Shown here: positions 10,411 through 22,400 of the stretch, one piece after another
How positions within the stretch are numbered: position 1 is the first letter of the stretch
How the letters are laid out: each line of letters opens with the position of its first letter
NCBI GenBank assembly: GCA_050084985.1
Contig: JBITNC010000001.1
Location: forward strand, 199,578,001-199,642,000
Origin: Nageia nagi
Lineage: Eukaryota; Pinophyta
Length of the DNA: 64,000 bases
Direction of reading: 5' to 3'
The notes under the pieces: model-generated
Database searches by the model: none
Seen by the model: the letters and a program-made list of their open reading frames with translations, nothing else
What the model was told of the DNA's origin: nothing
Position numbers and translations under genes: made by a program

Positions 10411-12045
10411 CTTTTTTTTTGGTAAGGGTAAAATCATAAGGGGATTTGTTATATAGGACTCCTAAAACCTAATTTGAAAAGTTCATATATTTTCAATATA
10501 ATACATGTGTATCAAATACCATTTCTATTCTAAGCTACCCAGAACAAATTAGGTAATAGTTAACTACATATAAAATCTAAAAAAATAGGATTGTGTAGAT
10601 GCTACAATCATCATAGCTAGTTAGGTTCAGCTAAAACTTCAAAACATGAGAATGCATTTTTGCAATTGAGACTTCAAAAATATTTGCATTCCAAATTTAG
10701 GGTATTCTACTACATACTTCAAAACAAATCTTCCCTCTTCATTGCTAAATTTTCCAAATTGAGATGATGTTGCTCTATCTTCAAATTTTTAGGTTGATCC
10801 CTTTTGTACTACAATAGTGGCTAGTTGAGACTTATGTTTGAGTTTATAAGATACATTTTGTTTTGGCATTTTTGGTGAGTGGGATTGACTCCCACCTTAT
10901 TCAAAAAATACAAGCAAATATGCTCCAGGTGAAGTACCTTATTCTTATATGAAAATATCTTCTTAAATAGTAACTAGGACCAAGAGATGCTCGCTTGAAA
11001 TTTTGTTTCCTTATGCAATACTCAATTGTGATACTTGAATTTTATTGATATATTTTCCATAGCAATGATGGTGGGATGGCCAGTTGAACTTTAGGATACA
11101 ATTACTCACCCATTTCATCCATATGCTTCTCAACATTAATTCAAGCATTAGAGAGTGAAACCAAGGTAACATTTGGAGTATATGTAGTCTTTCTAATGAT
11201 CCTTGGGAATTTATTCTTCATATTCCCATGTTGATGAAATTCAAAGCATTTAAGAGAGAAATTTTTATACTTAATAATTTGAATCCAATCTCCCCATTTT
11301 GAGTTTAATCTAATGGAAAGTGGCCATGAAAAAGAATTTTTCATCCATACTACTATCCTAGACTTGCTTATAAACCTTTTTTTATGCAAGTTTTCCTTAA
11401 TTTATGCTGGAATACCTTGATAGATACCAATTGAATTCCCAATTTTCTTGAATATTTTTATGATCCATAGTTTTGTTGGCAAAGCATATAGATTAATCCA
11501 TATAGCATAACCTTCAACATCTTCCTTTAGAGGATTGAAGCATGGTCTCTAGGGACACATGAAAAAACCATGTTGATTATAAAATCATTTATACCTATTA
11601 TTCAAGATCTGATATTGCTCCTATTTATCCTTGATATGAACCAATAAACTTTTTTTTTTGAGCTAAGGATACTTTTACATCCTCAGACCACTCCCTTTGA
11701 ATGAAGGTTTTAAGGGATTCTTGATCTAGATATTTTTCCCAAAGCTTACAGATTAGGGTGCTATGTTGTAGTCTTTTGCTATCAAGAGCTTGTTCTTCAT
11801 ACACAATCAAGACTAGAAAATGGTGATCCTTGGAAAAGGATGGCTTCCAAAACCTTTGTGTTGTATCCTCATTATACGCATCCCTTTCATTCTCATTTGT
11901 ATCCTAAAAATTGTAGATCATCTAATCACTTTGGCATCTTGTTATAGTTGTTAGGGTTTTTGAATGATTTTTCATGCATGTCACCCTATTCCCATGAGTT
12001 TTTGATCCATCATGCTTTTGTGATGCAATATTTAAATTGGATTTA
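10411..12045 (-). mobile_element. LINE ORF1-like insertion with A-tail, no RT seen
   Basis: A run of nine T at 10412-10420 is the minus-strand poly(A)-like end of a segment that interrupts the ~350-bp repeat array. The interior is a minus-strand DUF4283/zinc-knuckle coding region (11100-11890) with about 700 bp of further degenerate coding text downstream (10430-11100). Candidate flanking duplications are ccatgaaactgt on the left (about 10399-10410) and ccatgaaactat on the right (about 12046-12060 and 12087-12100). No reverse transcriptase or endonuclease domain is visible. It may be an ORF1-only LINE derivative or a processed gag-like pseudogene. Confidence 0.5.
11100..11890 (-). pseudogene. 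DUF4283 / CCHC zinc-knuckle protein fragment
   Basis: Read on the minus strand, 11625-11810 gives TLICKLWEKYL...TFIQREW, the start of a DUF4283-like domain. After a break, 11400-11560 gives GYAIWINLYALPTKLW and KIGNSIG, the middle of the same domain. 11141-11389 gives YKNFSLKCFEFHQHGNMKNKFP, a CX2CX4HX4C zinc knuckle in which the first Cys is kept and later Cys and His positions have changed. This architecture is typical of ORF1 of plant L1-type LINEs and related host-domesticated genes, and would bind RNA. At least three stops interrupt it. Confidence 0.6.
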
Positions 12046-12109
12046 CTACCCATGAAACTATGTATTTATAATATTTAAATTGGATTTACTACCCATGAAA
12101 CTATGTATT
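12030..12109. repeat. 41-bp tandem duplication
   Basis: The block beginning atatttaaattggatttac and running through catgaaactatgtattta occurs twice head to tail (about 12028-12068 and 12069-12109). It sits at the right edge of the LINE-like insertion and obscures its boundary. Confidence 0.75.
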
Positions 12110-12159
12110 TACTATCCATGAAACTATGTTGCATCATTAAGCTTATGAAATAGTTCTTG

Positions 12160-12600
12160 AACCATGAAACTATGTTATAGAGTTTGGTTTATATGAAGAT
12201 ATCTTCAAAGTTAGATACTTGAATATTTACTTGATTTATTTGAATAAAAAACACAAAGGGTTCCTAGTAATGCATAAAATATAGGAAATATAATGAAGCT
12301 AGAGATATTTTCTATATTATCATTAAATATAAGAAAATATTCTAGTATCTCTCCTTTATATATATATTTTCTAGATGGTATCAATTGCATCCTATGATCA
12401 CTATAGTCCATGGAACTATGTCTCTATAATCTTTTTAGAAAATCCATTTTGTACTTTTCCTCCAATCATTATAGTCCATGAGATTGTGTTGCATCATGTA
12501 CTTCAAATTTGATAATTTTACTCAATAGTTATTCTTTCATATAAATTATAATTTATTATATTTTATTTTGGTAACTATGGTGTATTGTAGAAACTATGGA
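12160..12600. repeat. ~350-bp repeat copy 3 and PPR scraps
   Basis: This is the third copy of the repeat described at 9661-10410, followed by PPR-derived text (ccatgagattgtgttgcatcatg). 12500-12600 is AT-rich with nothing recognised. Confidence 0.55.
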
Positions 12601-12611
12601 TTAGAGATGGT

Positions 12612-12832
12612 TGTAATATTTTGTATTTATTGAGGAATTCGAAAGAGATGTAGATGCTAACATAACTAAATCTAATGGCAAGAATGCTTTAAATGGAAAG
12701 CATGTAAATGCTTTAGCAAAGGAGACTGATGATGCTTTTCCTAATGAGTATAATTATTCTTTCCCTAATTAAATTAAAAATGACCCCCTCAATGAAGAAG
12801 GTAAGCAAACTACACAAGAAGTTCAATAGTGA
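12612..12832 (+). other. Unrecognised short coding-like fragment
   Basis: A plus-strand frame without an ATG reads EEFERDVDANITK...NALNGKHVNALAK...EYNYSFPN, then a TAA, then IKNDPLNEEGKQTTQEVQ, then TAG. The composition looks like real protein rather than a random AT-rich frame. I do not recognise it, and there is no neighbour to give it context. It may be an exon fragment captured by a repeat. Confidence 0.3.
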
Positions 12833-13400
12833 TGTTGGTTGCTTTCTAAGATGTAAATTTCACTCCTTTCATTTATGATGATAAAGCTTATAGTTTGAGG
12901 TCATTGAATGGATGGAAGTGGACTTATACAAAGTAAAATTTGATGTTATATATTTATTATGTTGGTTCAAAAAATTTAATTTGTACTTGATCTTTAACAC
13001 TATGAAACTAAGCCTTTTTCATCCTTAAACTTTTGAAAGAATGTTGTTGTCAATTATGAAATTGTTAGGAATTATTATATAACTCCTTTATGATGTAGTT
13101 ATTATGATTTTGAATCAAGTTCCAAAATTTGGATCTTTGTGTAAAGAATATTTTGAATATGTATATAAAGAGACTTCTTTACATAACTAATTGGTTGTGT
13201 TTATGAATCTTGTATTTTAAGCATTACAACATAAGTGCTGCATAAAAAAGGGTGTTACCTTAATGTTGTATATAGTATTATTTAAAAAATTATATATGAG
13301 AGATTCTCACAACCTTTAGTTGATATATGGGTAAAAATGAGAGATTCTTATTGTTATATACACATGTAAAAAATATGTAGATAAAAACATATGGTTCATA
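12833..13400. other. AT-rich stretch, nothing recognised
   Basis: No open frame, structural RNA or repeat unit that I can identify. Confidence 0.4.
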
Positions 13401-14104
13401 AGATCCACTACCCAAGAGAGGAGATGAGGAAAGGGATGAGAGTGAGGAGAGACTTGGGAAGGGAAAGGTACATTATGCAACATTTTATGTACATGTATTC
13501 AATATTTTTTCAAAAATCATTTTGTGCCTACATTGGGATCATTGCATACCATGAAATTATGATTGCATCATGTATCTTGTCAAACAATTACTAGGCCTTA
13601 TGTATTTTTTTATATTTTATGTATATGTCTATTATGACATTAAAAACCTAAGAATTCAAGTTACAAGCACCATGTAGATACATTCACACACCTAATTAAG
13701 TTTTTATGAGTATTTTGGCAATGAATTTCAATGGTCCCTTAATAGCTTTAGGGATTTTCTCTCAAAACCCATTTTGTGCATGTTGTGCAATCATTATATA
13801 CCATGAAACTATGTTTGCATCATGAATATTTTTAAATAATTCATTGGAATTATGTATTCTTCCACATTTTATGCACATTTCTATTAGGGAATTCAAAACC
13901 CAAACAATCAAATTATGAGTACCATGTAGACAATTCCATACACCCAATTCAAGTTTTATGGGTATTTTGGTAGTGAAGTTTAATGATCCCTCAATACTCT
14001 TAGGCATTTTATCTCAAAATACATTTTATTCATATTATGTAATCATTACAAACCATGAAATTGTGTTTACATAATGTATATTGTCAAACAATTCGTAGGT
14101 TGGT
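13401..14104 (-). repeat. PPR-derived tandem array, left half of E target
   Basis: A purine-rich tract (13415-13470) is followed by about two and a half ~240-bp units of the same PPR-derived satellite as 8095-9660. 13762-14007 on the minus strand reads GSLNFTTKIPIKLELGVWNC...NSLIEMCIKCGRIHNSNELF...ANIVSW. The array stops at 14104 where element E inserted and resumes at 27626, so the two arrays were once continuous. Confidence 0.75.
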
Positions 14105-14109
14105 GTATC
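14105..14109. other. Target-site duplication of E, left
   Basis: GTATC, identical to 27626-27630. Confidence 0.9.
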
Positions 14110-15902
14110 TATTGATGGAAATTAAGCAATATATACACTCTTTGGGCAATTCAACCAAAGTATATCATGAATAGACTAACATAGTAACCTAATCTCTGGA
14201 GTAGGCTAGTTCCTTATCCATTAGGAGTAGATGAAAAAATCAAATAACATGAAAGAAACAAAAGAGGATAGAGTGTGAGAAATAAAACAAAAGAGATAGG
14301 GAGCAAGAATAAAGCAAAAGGGGCAAATCACTAGTTCAGCATAGGCTTTCATATAGCATGAAACCTTGGCAAGAATCTAGTGTAGCAGCCATGGTGTAAG
14401 CTTTAATTATCTAAATTATTCTTTAGATTTACTCTTTCATATAAGTATACATAATTATACCAACAACTTGTTATTATCATTTAGGAAATATCCATTACTT
14501 GACACAATATAACCAAATTAAAAATAATAACACCAAGTGTTGGACAAGAAAGGTCAAGGTGGAATTGTATAATTGATAGAACAAAAGGTATTTGAAAATA
14601 AATACAAGGGGCAATACTAGTGATTTTGATCTCTTTTTCCTATCTTCAACTAAATTTATACTAGGCTAGAGCAATTATGAAAAGATTGAGACAAAACAGT
14701 TACAAAATGGCCCAAATATTTTGGCCTTCTTCTTTTAATCATCAGCTAACTATCCCTACCACATGAAATTTTATTTCTAAAAACTAAAAGGTCTAAAACT
14801 ATAACTAACTCTAAATTATGATGGGCATGCTTCCTGAGTGCTATTTAAACTTGTATTACAATTACAAAAGGTTATCTTATTAACTATGGTGATTTCAAAG
14901 TTTCTTCATCTTCCAATGGTTGTTCCAGAGCCCTCTAAATCTTTGACACATGTTATAAAGTTCTTTGGTGAAGGTTTTCTTGGGTGGATATTCTTTTTGT
15001 TACATCTAACATCATTGGTTTCTAGACCATCTGATTTGCAAGTTCTTTTTATTTTTGTTAACATCACTTACTTTTTGCACCTTTGTAAGGTGAAGCAGAT
15101 AACTTCAAGAGATTTTAGTCTTACTTGTGATGTCATCCTTCTCTAGACCTATTATTTTGGCCAAAATGGGCTTTAATTTACTTCATTTATGTTATATTCT
15201 TTCATGCTCTAGAATCAACTGACTTAGCCACCATAGAACTTTTAACACTATTTGCTAACATCATTGCTCTTGAGGTTCAATTTTAGATGAGCCTCTATTC
15301 TACTAACATCACTCCCTTTTTATGTCCCAAAACACTTAGCTATCATGTAACTTTTAGCATTACCAACTAACATCACTACTCTTGAGGTTTGGTTTTAACT
15401 GAGCCTCTATTTTGCTAACATCACTTCATTTTATACCCTAGAACACTTAGTTGCCATAGAACTTTTAGCATTACCTATTGACATCACTACTCTTGGGGTC
15501 TGATTTTAGATGAGCCTCTATTCTACTAACATCACTTCCTTTTATGCCTTGAAACATATCCACCATGGAACTTTTAGCATTACCTGCTAACATCACTACT
15601 CTTGAGATCTAATTTTAGATGAGCTTCTACTCTACTAACATCACTTCCTTTTATGCCTCAAAACACTTAGCTATCATGGAACTTTTAGCATTACTTGCTA
15701 ACATCACTACTCCTAGGGTTTGGTTTTAGATGAGCTTCTACTCTACTGATATCACTTCCTTTTATGTTCCAAAAATTGCTATAATCAATGCATTTTCTCA
15801 TCAAAACTATCTAAAAGCTTGCTAAAACACTCTTCTTTTAGACAAGTAAGGATAATTTGCATTGGGAAGCCATTAGGGTTTTGGGCTATGTATGCATATA
15901 CA
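14110..15902 (-). repeat. 3' LTR of element E (left copy)
   Basis: 1793 bp, collinear with 25838-27625. It carries about five imperfect ~111-bp tandem subrepeats at about 15220-15775, each with the phrase gatgagcctctattctact followed by aacatcac. The outer edge reads TATTGATGG where the right copy has TGTTGATGG. Confidence 0.9.
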
Positions 15903-18900
15903 TTTTAGGGACATCTATAGAAAAATTTCACTTTTCATATAAGACATTTTGGACCTAGCATAAAACTTTGGGAAGGGAGAGGGATCAAGCTTCATTTCTG
16001 TAAACTCAAGAATTGTTGAACCTTTCCCCAATTCACATGTGTTCCAAAGAATCTTTTAACCTTGATTTAGCTAAAGTTATAGTGTTCAAAACTTCATAAG
16101 ACATTTTCCCATGTTTTTGCAATAATTATCATAAAATAACCCCAACCTATGCCCAAGGATCAAAGAGTTTTAACAAGTTTACCTTGTTAAAAGAAGATAG
16201 CAGTGCTTCCACATCATTAGCTTGCTTACTAATTTTTTAAATATTTCTAAGAATTTTGATTTTGGGATCAATGAATTATTAATCCTCCATAATTCTAGGA
16301 CTCCTAATGTAAATAATTTTTGCAATTCTACCTTCAAAGTCTCTATTCCTTGCACTTGATTTAACATATTATTTTTGATCTCTTGACAAACCCATTTTTC
16401 TCACACTGTGTAATTGATTGCTACCATGAGTTCAACTTGGTTCCCAATATTTAGGGCCTATAATCTTTCATTGGAAATTTCATTCAATTTCTTATTTTCC
16501 CTCTTAGCTTCCTCTAGTATAGGAAAGAGGATACTCTCACTTCTACTGACATCTACTTCAATCCATTTTAGTTCCAACAAACACATTTCCATAAGGTCCC
16601 TGAGATGAATTAGGTCCTTGATTTCTTATGACCTCTATTCCTAAAATTTTGCCTTTACAGTTAACAAGAAATCCTTATCCATTTTGTACTTTCTCATGCT
16701 CTATTACAATTGAGCTATATTGGCACTTAAACTGTTGATGATTGAATCTTTTGATGCAACCTCTACCATCTTGTGTGGCTATTTCTACATCTTTTTCTAC
16801 AATAACAACATCCTTTTTGTTCATGCTATAAATAAGAGGAGCCAAAGCTAAACTTGATTTCAAAATAGCTACATCATTATTGGTAGCTTTTAGCTTGATA
16901 CATTATGTAACCAACTACTTCTTTATCATTTCATCAGCTTTTTGAAGTTTGTTATACTTGGCTTCCAACTTGGTCAACTCTAATATATTCAAGTCTATAG
17001 TAGTTTACAGTAGCTCATTCTTATCACTCTGGGGAATGCTTCTCATGTCTATTTTCACCTAGGTGTTCATGGAAGTTAAATCACTCTACTCTTGTTAGAG
17101 ATCTTGGGCTATATCCATCTGTAGCACTTTGTTTTTTGAATCTATAGAAGTTTAGAGCCTTATCGAATTATCTGACATTGGGATTTTCTTCTATTGACTC
17201 TACATCCATTCTTCATGGTTTCCCTTCATTTGTTAGTATTGTTGCATAATACCATTAATAAACACCTACTACCTAGATATAGTGATGAACAAAGAATTGA
17301 CACCTAAGTCCTCAAAGAGGGAGGCCAAAACTTGTTTTGATGGTGCTGTAAGACTAGCCTAGTTAGGACCTAGGCTGCTACTACTAATGGGATTTACTAG
17401 GAATGGTGGTGGTGATGATGGTATAGTGATGATATTAGTGAGAGGAGTAACAAGGGAAATCAATGTGGAATGAGTAGCATTATACCATTGGGAAGGTAGA
17501 GGTAACTCTAGAATTAGTTGTGTGGTGGGTGTTAGAGAGGTTATCACAACCATAGAAAGGGGGGCTTGAGTAGAAATGGGTGAGACAACTTGAATAGAAA
17601 ATGGTATGATAGGGTTCATAGTGAAGGTATCTGAAAGATAAGTATAAGGAGGAGAGAAAGAAAGTGTACCTATTGGAGTGGGTGTCCTCTTCTTTTTAGG
17701 TGAAAGGAGGGCCTTTTGAGATTTCCTCTTTGCTGTATACACTTCTCACCCTTTTAGTGTCTCTTGTATATCTTGGGAGATAGCCTCTCTAACCTCTTCT
17801 CTAGCTTGCTCTTCTTGGCTAATCCTTTGGGCTTATGGCTGATCTTCTTATTCATCATCATCACTTTAAGGATACTCTTCAATAGGGTCATCTAAAGGGT
17901 GTTCCATCTTCCACATATCTTCAAACACATCATTAAGATTAGACTCAAGAGAAGTGAGTTTGTTCCTTGATTCAATTTGGTATTGGTTAAATGTAGCAAT
18001 TTTCTCCTCACTCCACTTAAGACTTCTCAATGTGGCCAACGAGGTTTTGAGAATTGAATCTATCCTTGGATTAAAAGATACCTTCTTTTCAAAAAAACTC
18101 ATCCATGGCAGTAGCATATATTTAGCAATCAAAGATATAGGCATCAATTTATCTTTATCTCCTAAATTTCTCCATTGGTCTAACTCTGGTTTAGCTTTTG
18201 CTTTGAAGCTAGGAGGATTGGGATGATTTTTTAATCTTTTACCAAACACATCTTCAGAATCATATAACCTATATTTATTGATCCTTTTTAACTTCAACCT
18301 GAGTAGCTTCTCCTTTAGTTGGACACCTCCTCCTCTACTTTGAAGTACCTTATGAAGTAGAGCATAAACCAATCTCTTCTTAGCTATAGCTTTGTATTTT
18401 GCATCTACATAGTCTATTTGCCTTCCATACTCCATACTGAAGATCCAATCAATGACATGTATAGGTAATAAGAAAGGGGAGTTAGTAAAACCATAAAGTC
18501 TAATGAATGTTCTCTATTTAGTTAAGAATAATCCCTATTCTCACCATGAGGCATCTAAAGATACAATTTTTATGCTTTTGATAGCCTTGGAATTTCAGGA
18601 GCAAATAGACTCATGGTTGAAACTAAGAAATTTTCCATAAAGCCATAGTAATCGACTGATGACCTTACTTTCTTATTCCATTTATCCATAGACCTGAGGG
18701 ACCCATCTCCTTCATATTTAATTAAGGTTAACTTTTTAAAGAATCCTAAATTTTTATGGATTAACAACCAAACAATATATGATGCATATGCAAATTGATA
18801 CCCTTGATCAATTTCTTCTAGTTGTTATGAAATTCTATCTAAAATAGCAATAGCCCAATCATAAATGGTGGGATTATTCAAATGAGAGATCTAGTAGGCT

Positions 18901-19720
18901 ATTGCAATATTTATCAATTAAATATATTTATCTAACCTTTTCCTAGCTGCTACTAACAACATAGATAACAACAATTGCAAATGCAAGGAGAAACTAGATA
19001 ACAACACTTTGAAATTTGGAACTTCTAGGAAATTTGTAGCACCTCCCACATTCCTATTTAACTAAGAAAGGATATTCATTCTCATGTTTGAGCTTGGTAT
19101 TATATCCTAATTTATCACTATAGGGGGAGAAAATGGGGTAGGTGGATTGAAAGCACTAGCTAAAGGCATGGGGACTAGGTAGAGAATTACCCTCCCTTGT
19201 AAGTTTCTTATGACCCTCATTATAGGATCAAACACTTCTTTTATTAGCTCTATCAATTCTAGTATCGGGAAACATCTATGGGGAATAAAATACATGAGCC
19301 CCAACCCCATTGGTGTATGAGAAATATGATTAAATCCAAAAATAGAACACTTACCTTCTACGGTGCCCTTTGGATTCTTGTTCTATGCTATTATTTTAGT
19401 GTCCCATAGCAACTCCATTGAATATACAACCTTTTTAACTACCCTTCCTGGAGTTGGCACCATATTCCTTTTAGACTATGCTTCCAAGTATACTATGCTT
19501 TGGCTTAATAATTCTAAATGATGCTTTGCATTTCTTGACTCTATTAAAGACTAGGAATTTAGATAACTGCTACTCTTTGCAAGCTCTAGAGTTTGTATGT
19601 TTTAAAATGCATCACCTTGGCTACTTTTATGCTTAAATTCCCATGCCTCACATTTGATTTTTCAATCATGCGATATAACTGCTATGCCATTTGCATTAAT
19701 AATTAATTCGATACTCTTAG
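15903..19720 (-). pseudogene. Extra 3' coding region of element E, function unknown
   Basis: The ~3.8 kb between integrase and 3' LTR keeps coding character on the minus strand. In order it shows 19310-19107 (GLGLMYFIPHRCFPILELIEL); ~19000-18570 (NNPTIYDWAIAILDR, then QGYQFAYASYIVWLL and SVDYYGFMENFLVS); a 189-residue open frame at 18435-17866 (RINKYRLYDSEDVFGKRL, WMSFFEKKV); a Pro/Thr/Ser-rich segment at 17742-17359 that starts with a basic KRKSQ...PKKKR cluster resembling a nuclear localisation signal; and coiled-coil-like text at 17100-16180 (ILELTKLEAKYNKLQKADE). This is the position of env-like or extra ORFs in Athila/Tat elements, but I see no signal peptide or transmembrane segment. 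I do not know its role. Confidence 0.6.
17866..18435 (-). CDS. 189-aa open frame in the 3' region of E
   Basis: This is the longest uninterrupted frame in E. It begins at an ATG (18435) with MEYGRQIDYVDAKYKAIAKK and ends near 17866 in an acidic DPIEEYP. It is rich in Lys and Arg in the first half and helix-forming in the second, with LKWSEEKIATFNQYQIESRNK. The upstream sequence continues in a related frame, so the ATG is probably internal to a longer ancestral protein. No family is recognised. It is probably a surviving piece of a longer broken gene rather than a working one. Confidence 0.4.
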   Translation of the reverse strand: MEYGRQIDYVDAKYKAIAKKRLVYALLHKVLQSRGGGVQLKEKLLRLKLKRINKYRLYDSEDVFGKRLKNHPNPPSFKAKAKPELDQWRNLGDKDKLMPISLIAKYMLLPWMSFFEKKVSFNPRIDSILKTSLATLRSLKWSEEKIATFNQYQIESRNKLTSLESNLNDVFEDMWKMEHPLDDPIEEYP

Positions 19721-19849
19721 GCTTTTCTTGGGAACCTTGATTCCAACAATGCTAAAAATGTCTTGAGCCATTAATATTATCATTGAACAAAACATACTAC
19801 TACTTTGGAAATTAAATGCAAAATATCTCATATTTACAAGGATAGTAAA

Positions 19850-21060
19850 TTCTCTTTTAAAGGCATTCTCCCACCCATGCAAGCTTGTAATGTTTCAAAT
19901 GTTGCCTATTTACGAAAATTGGTAGCTTCCACCCATTTAATTTAGCTATTTCAAAGGCATTTCTTCCAATGCATTTGGCTATGATGTATGGTACTAACCA
20001 CAAAGATTTGAACTACTTATGTTTTCCAGGATTGGCTCTATATTCATCCCATTTTAATACAAGGTCTCCTTCTTTAAAGATGTTTGAAGAAGCTTTTTTA
20101 GGTATCAAACCACTTCTTTACAACTTCATTTCTCTTTTGTAAATCTAGATATGCCTTATTCTAGGATTCTTCTAGATGTAATAGTTCATTCATCTATACT
20201 TGAAGCAGTTCAAATTCTTCATTATATTCTTAAAGTATTATCAGAGTAGGAAGCTCTATATGACTTGGTAGCAAAGCCCTTTTACCATATACCAACACAT
20301 ATGGATTGGCCTTAATAGCTAAATTTATAGTGATTCTATCTACCCATAATGCCCAATTCAGCTTCTCATGCTAGGTCTGAGGATTATCCTCTATAATTCT
20401 CTTAAGACTCCTTAACAAATTCTTATTTATCAATTTAGTGAGTCCATTACCCTATGGATAGTAATTTGAGGAAGTTTTCTAGTAGATTATATATCTTATA
20501 GAAAAATTGGTGATATTTGTCCCTATAAATGCCTAGCCATTATCAAAAATGATCATTTGAGGGATTCCATACTTGGTAATAAGCTTTTCAATGAATTTTA
20601 GAACAAATTTTTTGATTTGCCTCTTTCACAACTTTTTCTTTGGCCCATTTGGTGAAATAGTTGATGCTGATGAGGATGAATTTATGCCTGGTTAAGGAAT
20701 TTGTATTAATAATTTTAATAAAGTCTAATCCCCACTATTGGAAAGGTTCTTCCACTTGAAATAGTTCTTATGGTAAAGCTACCTTTTTCTTCCTATCTAC
20801 AAACCTTTGACATTTCTCAAAACATTGAACCTTCATAAAAGTGTCTCTAAACATAGTGGGCTAGTAATAACCTGCTTGAATTATTTTACCTACCATTGTA
20901 TAACTAGAATAATGACATCTGGATACCCTACAATGAAACAATTTGATCAACTTTGCTATCTTATATGAAGGTATACACCTTAGTAATATTCCATAATGAT
21001 TTCTCTGATACAGCACTTGGTCAATTTTTGTATAATTTTGGGCATGGATTTTAAATTTTC
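19850..21060 (-). pseudogene. Integrase of element E (broken)
   Basis: On the minus strand the zinc-binding module reads LFHCRVSRCHYSSYTMVGKIIQAGYYWPTM and then CFEKCQRF (about 20960-20780). The catalytic core opens WGLDFIK at about 20730, followed by FTKWAKEKVVKEA (~20640). The 20650-20400 region is heavily broken. The module follows the RNase H directly, in normal gypsy order. The C-terminal part fades toward 19850. Confidence 0.75.
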
Positions 21061-21239
21061 TCCTCCATGATATGTTCAAATGCATGAGGAGTTTACCAAA
21101 TTCAAAATACCTATTTAATTGGCCTATCCAGTCATTTTCCTCCATACCTAGTTCCTCATCTAGAATTACTTGCTCGATGAAATATATGCTACCTTTTGCT
21201 TCTACAACATCTTTGAATAATTGTTCACAAAGGGCTTTT

Positions 21240-21620
21240 CCCCTTATGAGTTTAGTAGGCTTGATTTCCACATCATATCTTAAAATTTTAGAAATCCATC
21301 TAGGTCTTCCTTCTCCAATTTCTCCTTGCATTATATAAGATCTAACATCTAGACGTATAGTTAAGACTAGGACTCTGCTATGGCTTATATAATGTTTCAA
21401 CTTTCCCAAAGTCTTTAGCATTGATAGGACCTATTTTTCTACAAAAGTGTACTTATCTTTGCTCTTATTCATAGTTTGATTGAAAAAATTAATAGTATAT
21501 TCCTCATTCTTTTCAAATTTCTATGGTAGGATGATTGCAATACTTGAACTAGAGCCATATGCATACAAAATGAATTCTTTACTAAAATTTGAGTTTCTTA
21601 AGATAGGTGCCCTAGTTATT
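21240..21620 (-). pseudogene. Gypsy RNase H of element E (broken)
   Basis: Read from 21600 leftward: YAYGSSSSIAIIL, then KDKYTFVEKQVLSML (near the ATG at 21421), then KLKHYISHSRVLVLT. This is the RNase H that normally follows gypsy RT. The first catalytic Asp is not obvious in this copy. The downstream text PRWISKILRYDVEIKP matches the usual end of the domain. Confidence 0.72.
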
Positions 21621-21639
21621 GCAAACTTGATTATTTGAA

Positions 21640-22400
21640 ATGCTTGTTTTCCTTCTTTAGTCCACTCAAACATAGCATTTTTCTTTAACATGAGAGTAAT
21701 AACCTTAACAATAATTGAAAAATCCTAAACAAATATTCTTACAAAGTTAATCTATCCTAGAAAATATTATAAGGCCTTTTCATTTGAAGGGAGAGATAAT
21801 TTGTTTATTGCTTCTATCCTATCTAGATTAATAGCCCAACCTTCTTTTGAAATGACATGTCCAAAAAGCTTTCCCTCATCTACTACAAAACTAGACCTCT
21901 TTGGATTTAAGGAAATTCCATACCTTCTACATTTGATAAAAGTCTTCTCTAGATGCTGCACATGGGAACTTTAGTCATGAGAGAAAATAGTGATATCATC
22001 CAAATATACTAGCACACTTTTATTTATCATTTCTCCAAAAGCATAGTCGATATCTCTTTGAAAGGTTGTTCCTGGATTTGATAATACAAAAGGCATTCTT
22101 TGGAAAGCAAACATACCTCATTTGATTATAAAAGCCATTTTGAACTGATATTCATTTTTTACCCAAACTTGGTTATACCTTGAAAAACCATCTAGTAATA
22201 AGAATCTTTCCACTCCAGCCATAGTATTCAACATTTGTTCCATAGGCAATAGAGGATAATGATCTTTTAATGAGACTCTATTTAAACCTTTGAAATCCAC
22301 ACATGTAGAATGTTTAATAGGATGTATGATACCAGCTTTATAAAATTTTAGAACTTCTTGTTTCTTTGCCACTTCAATCTTGGGGTTTACTAGCCTTTAC
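21640..22400 (-). pseudogene. Reverse transcriptase of element E (broken)
   Basis: The block 22372-22118 reads KQEVLKFYKAGIIHPIKHST, then CVDFKGLNRVSLKDHYPLLPM and FLLLDGFSRYNQV. The catalytic box VLVYLDDITIF lies at about 22010-21975. MQHLEKTFIKCRRYGISLNPKR (21961 onward) follows. Between KHST and CVDF about seventeen residues usual in the family are missing, which looks like an in-frame deletion. Other breaks are stops and a frameshift around 21970-22110. Confidence 0.85.

Noticed and set aside
15903-19720. Retroviral-type envelope gene in element E
   Set aside because: The position fits, but no signal peptide, transmembrane helix or cysteine pattern is seen, so the region is left as unknown.
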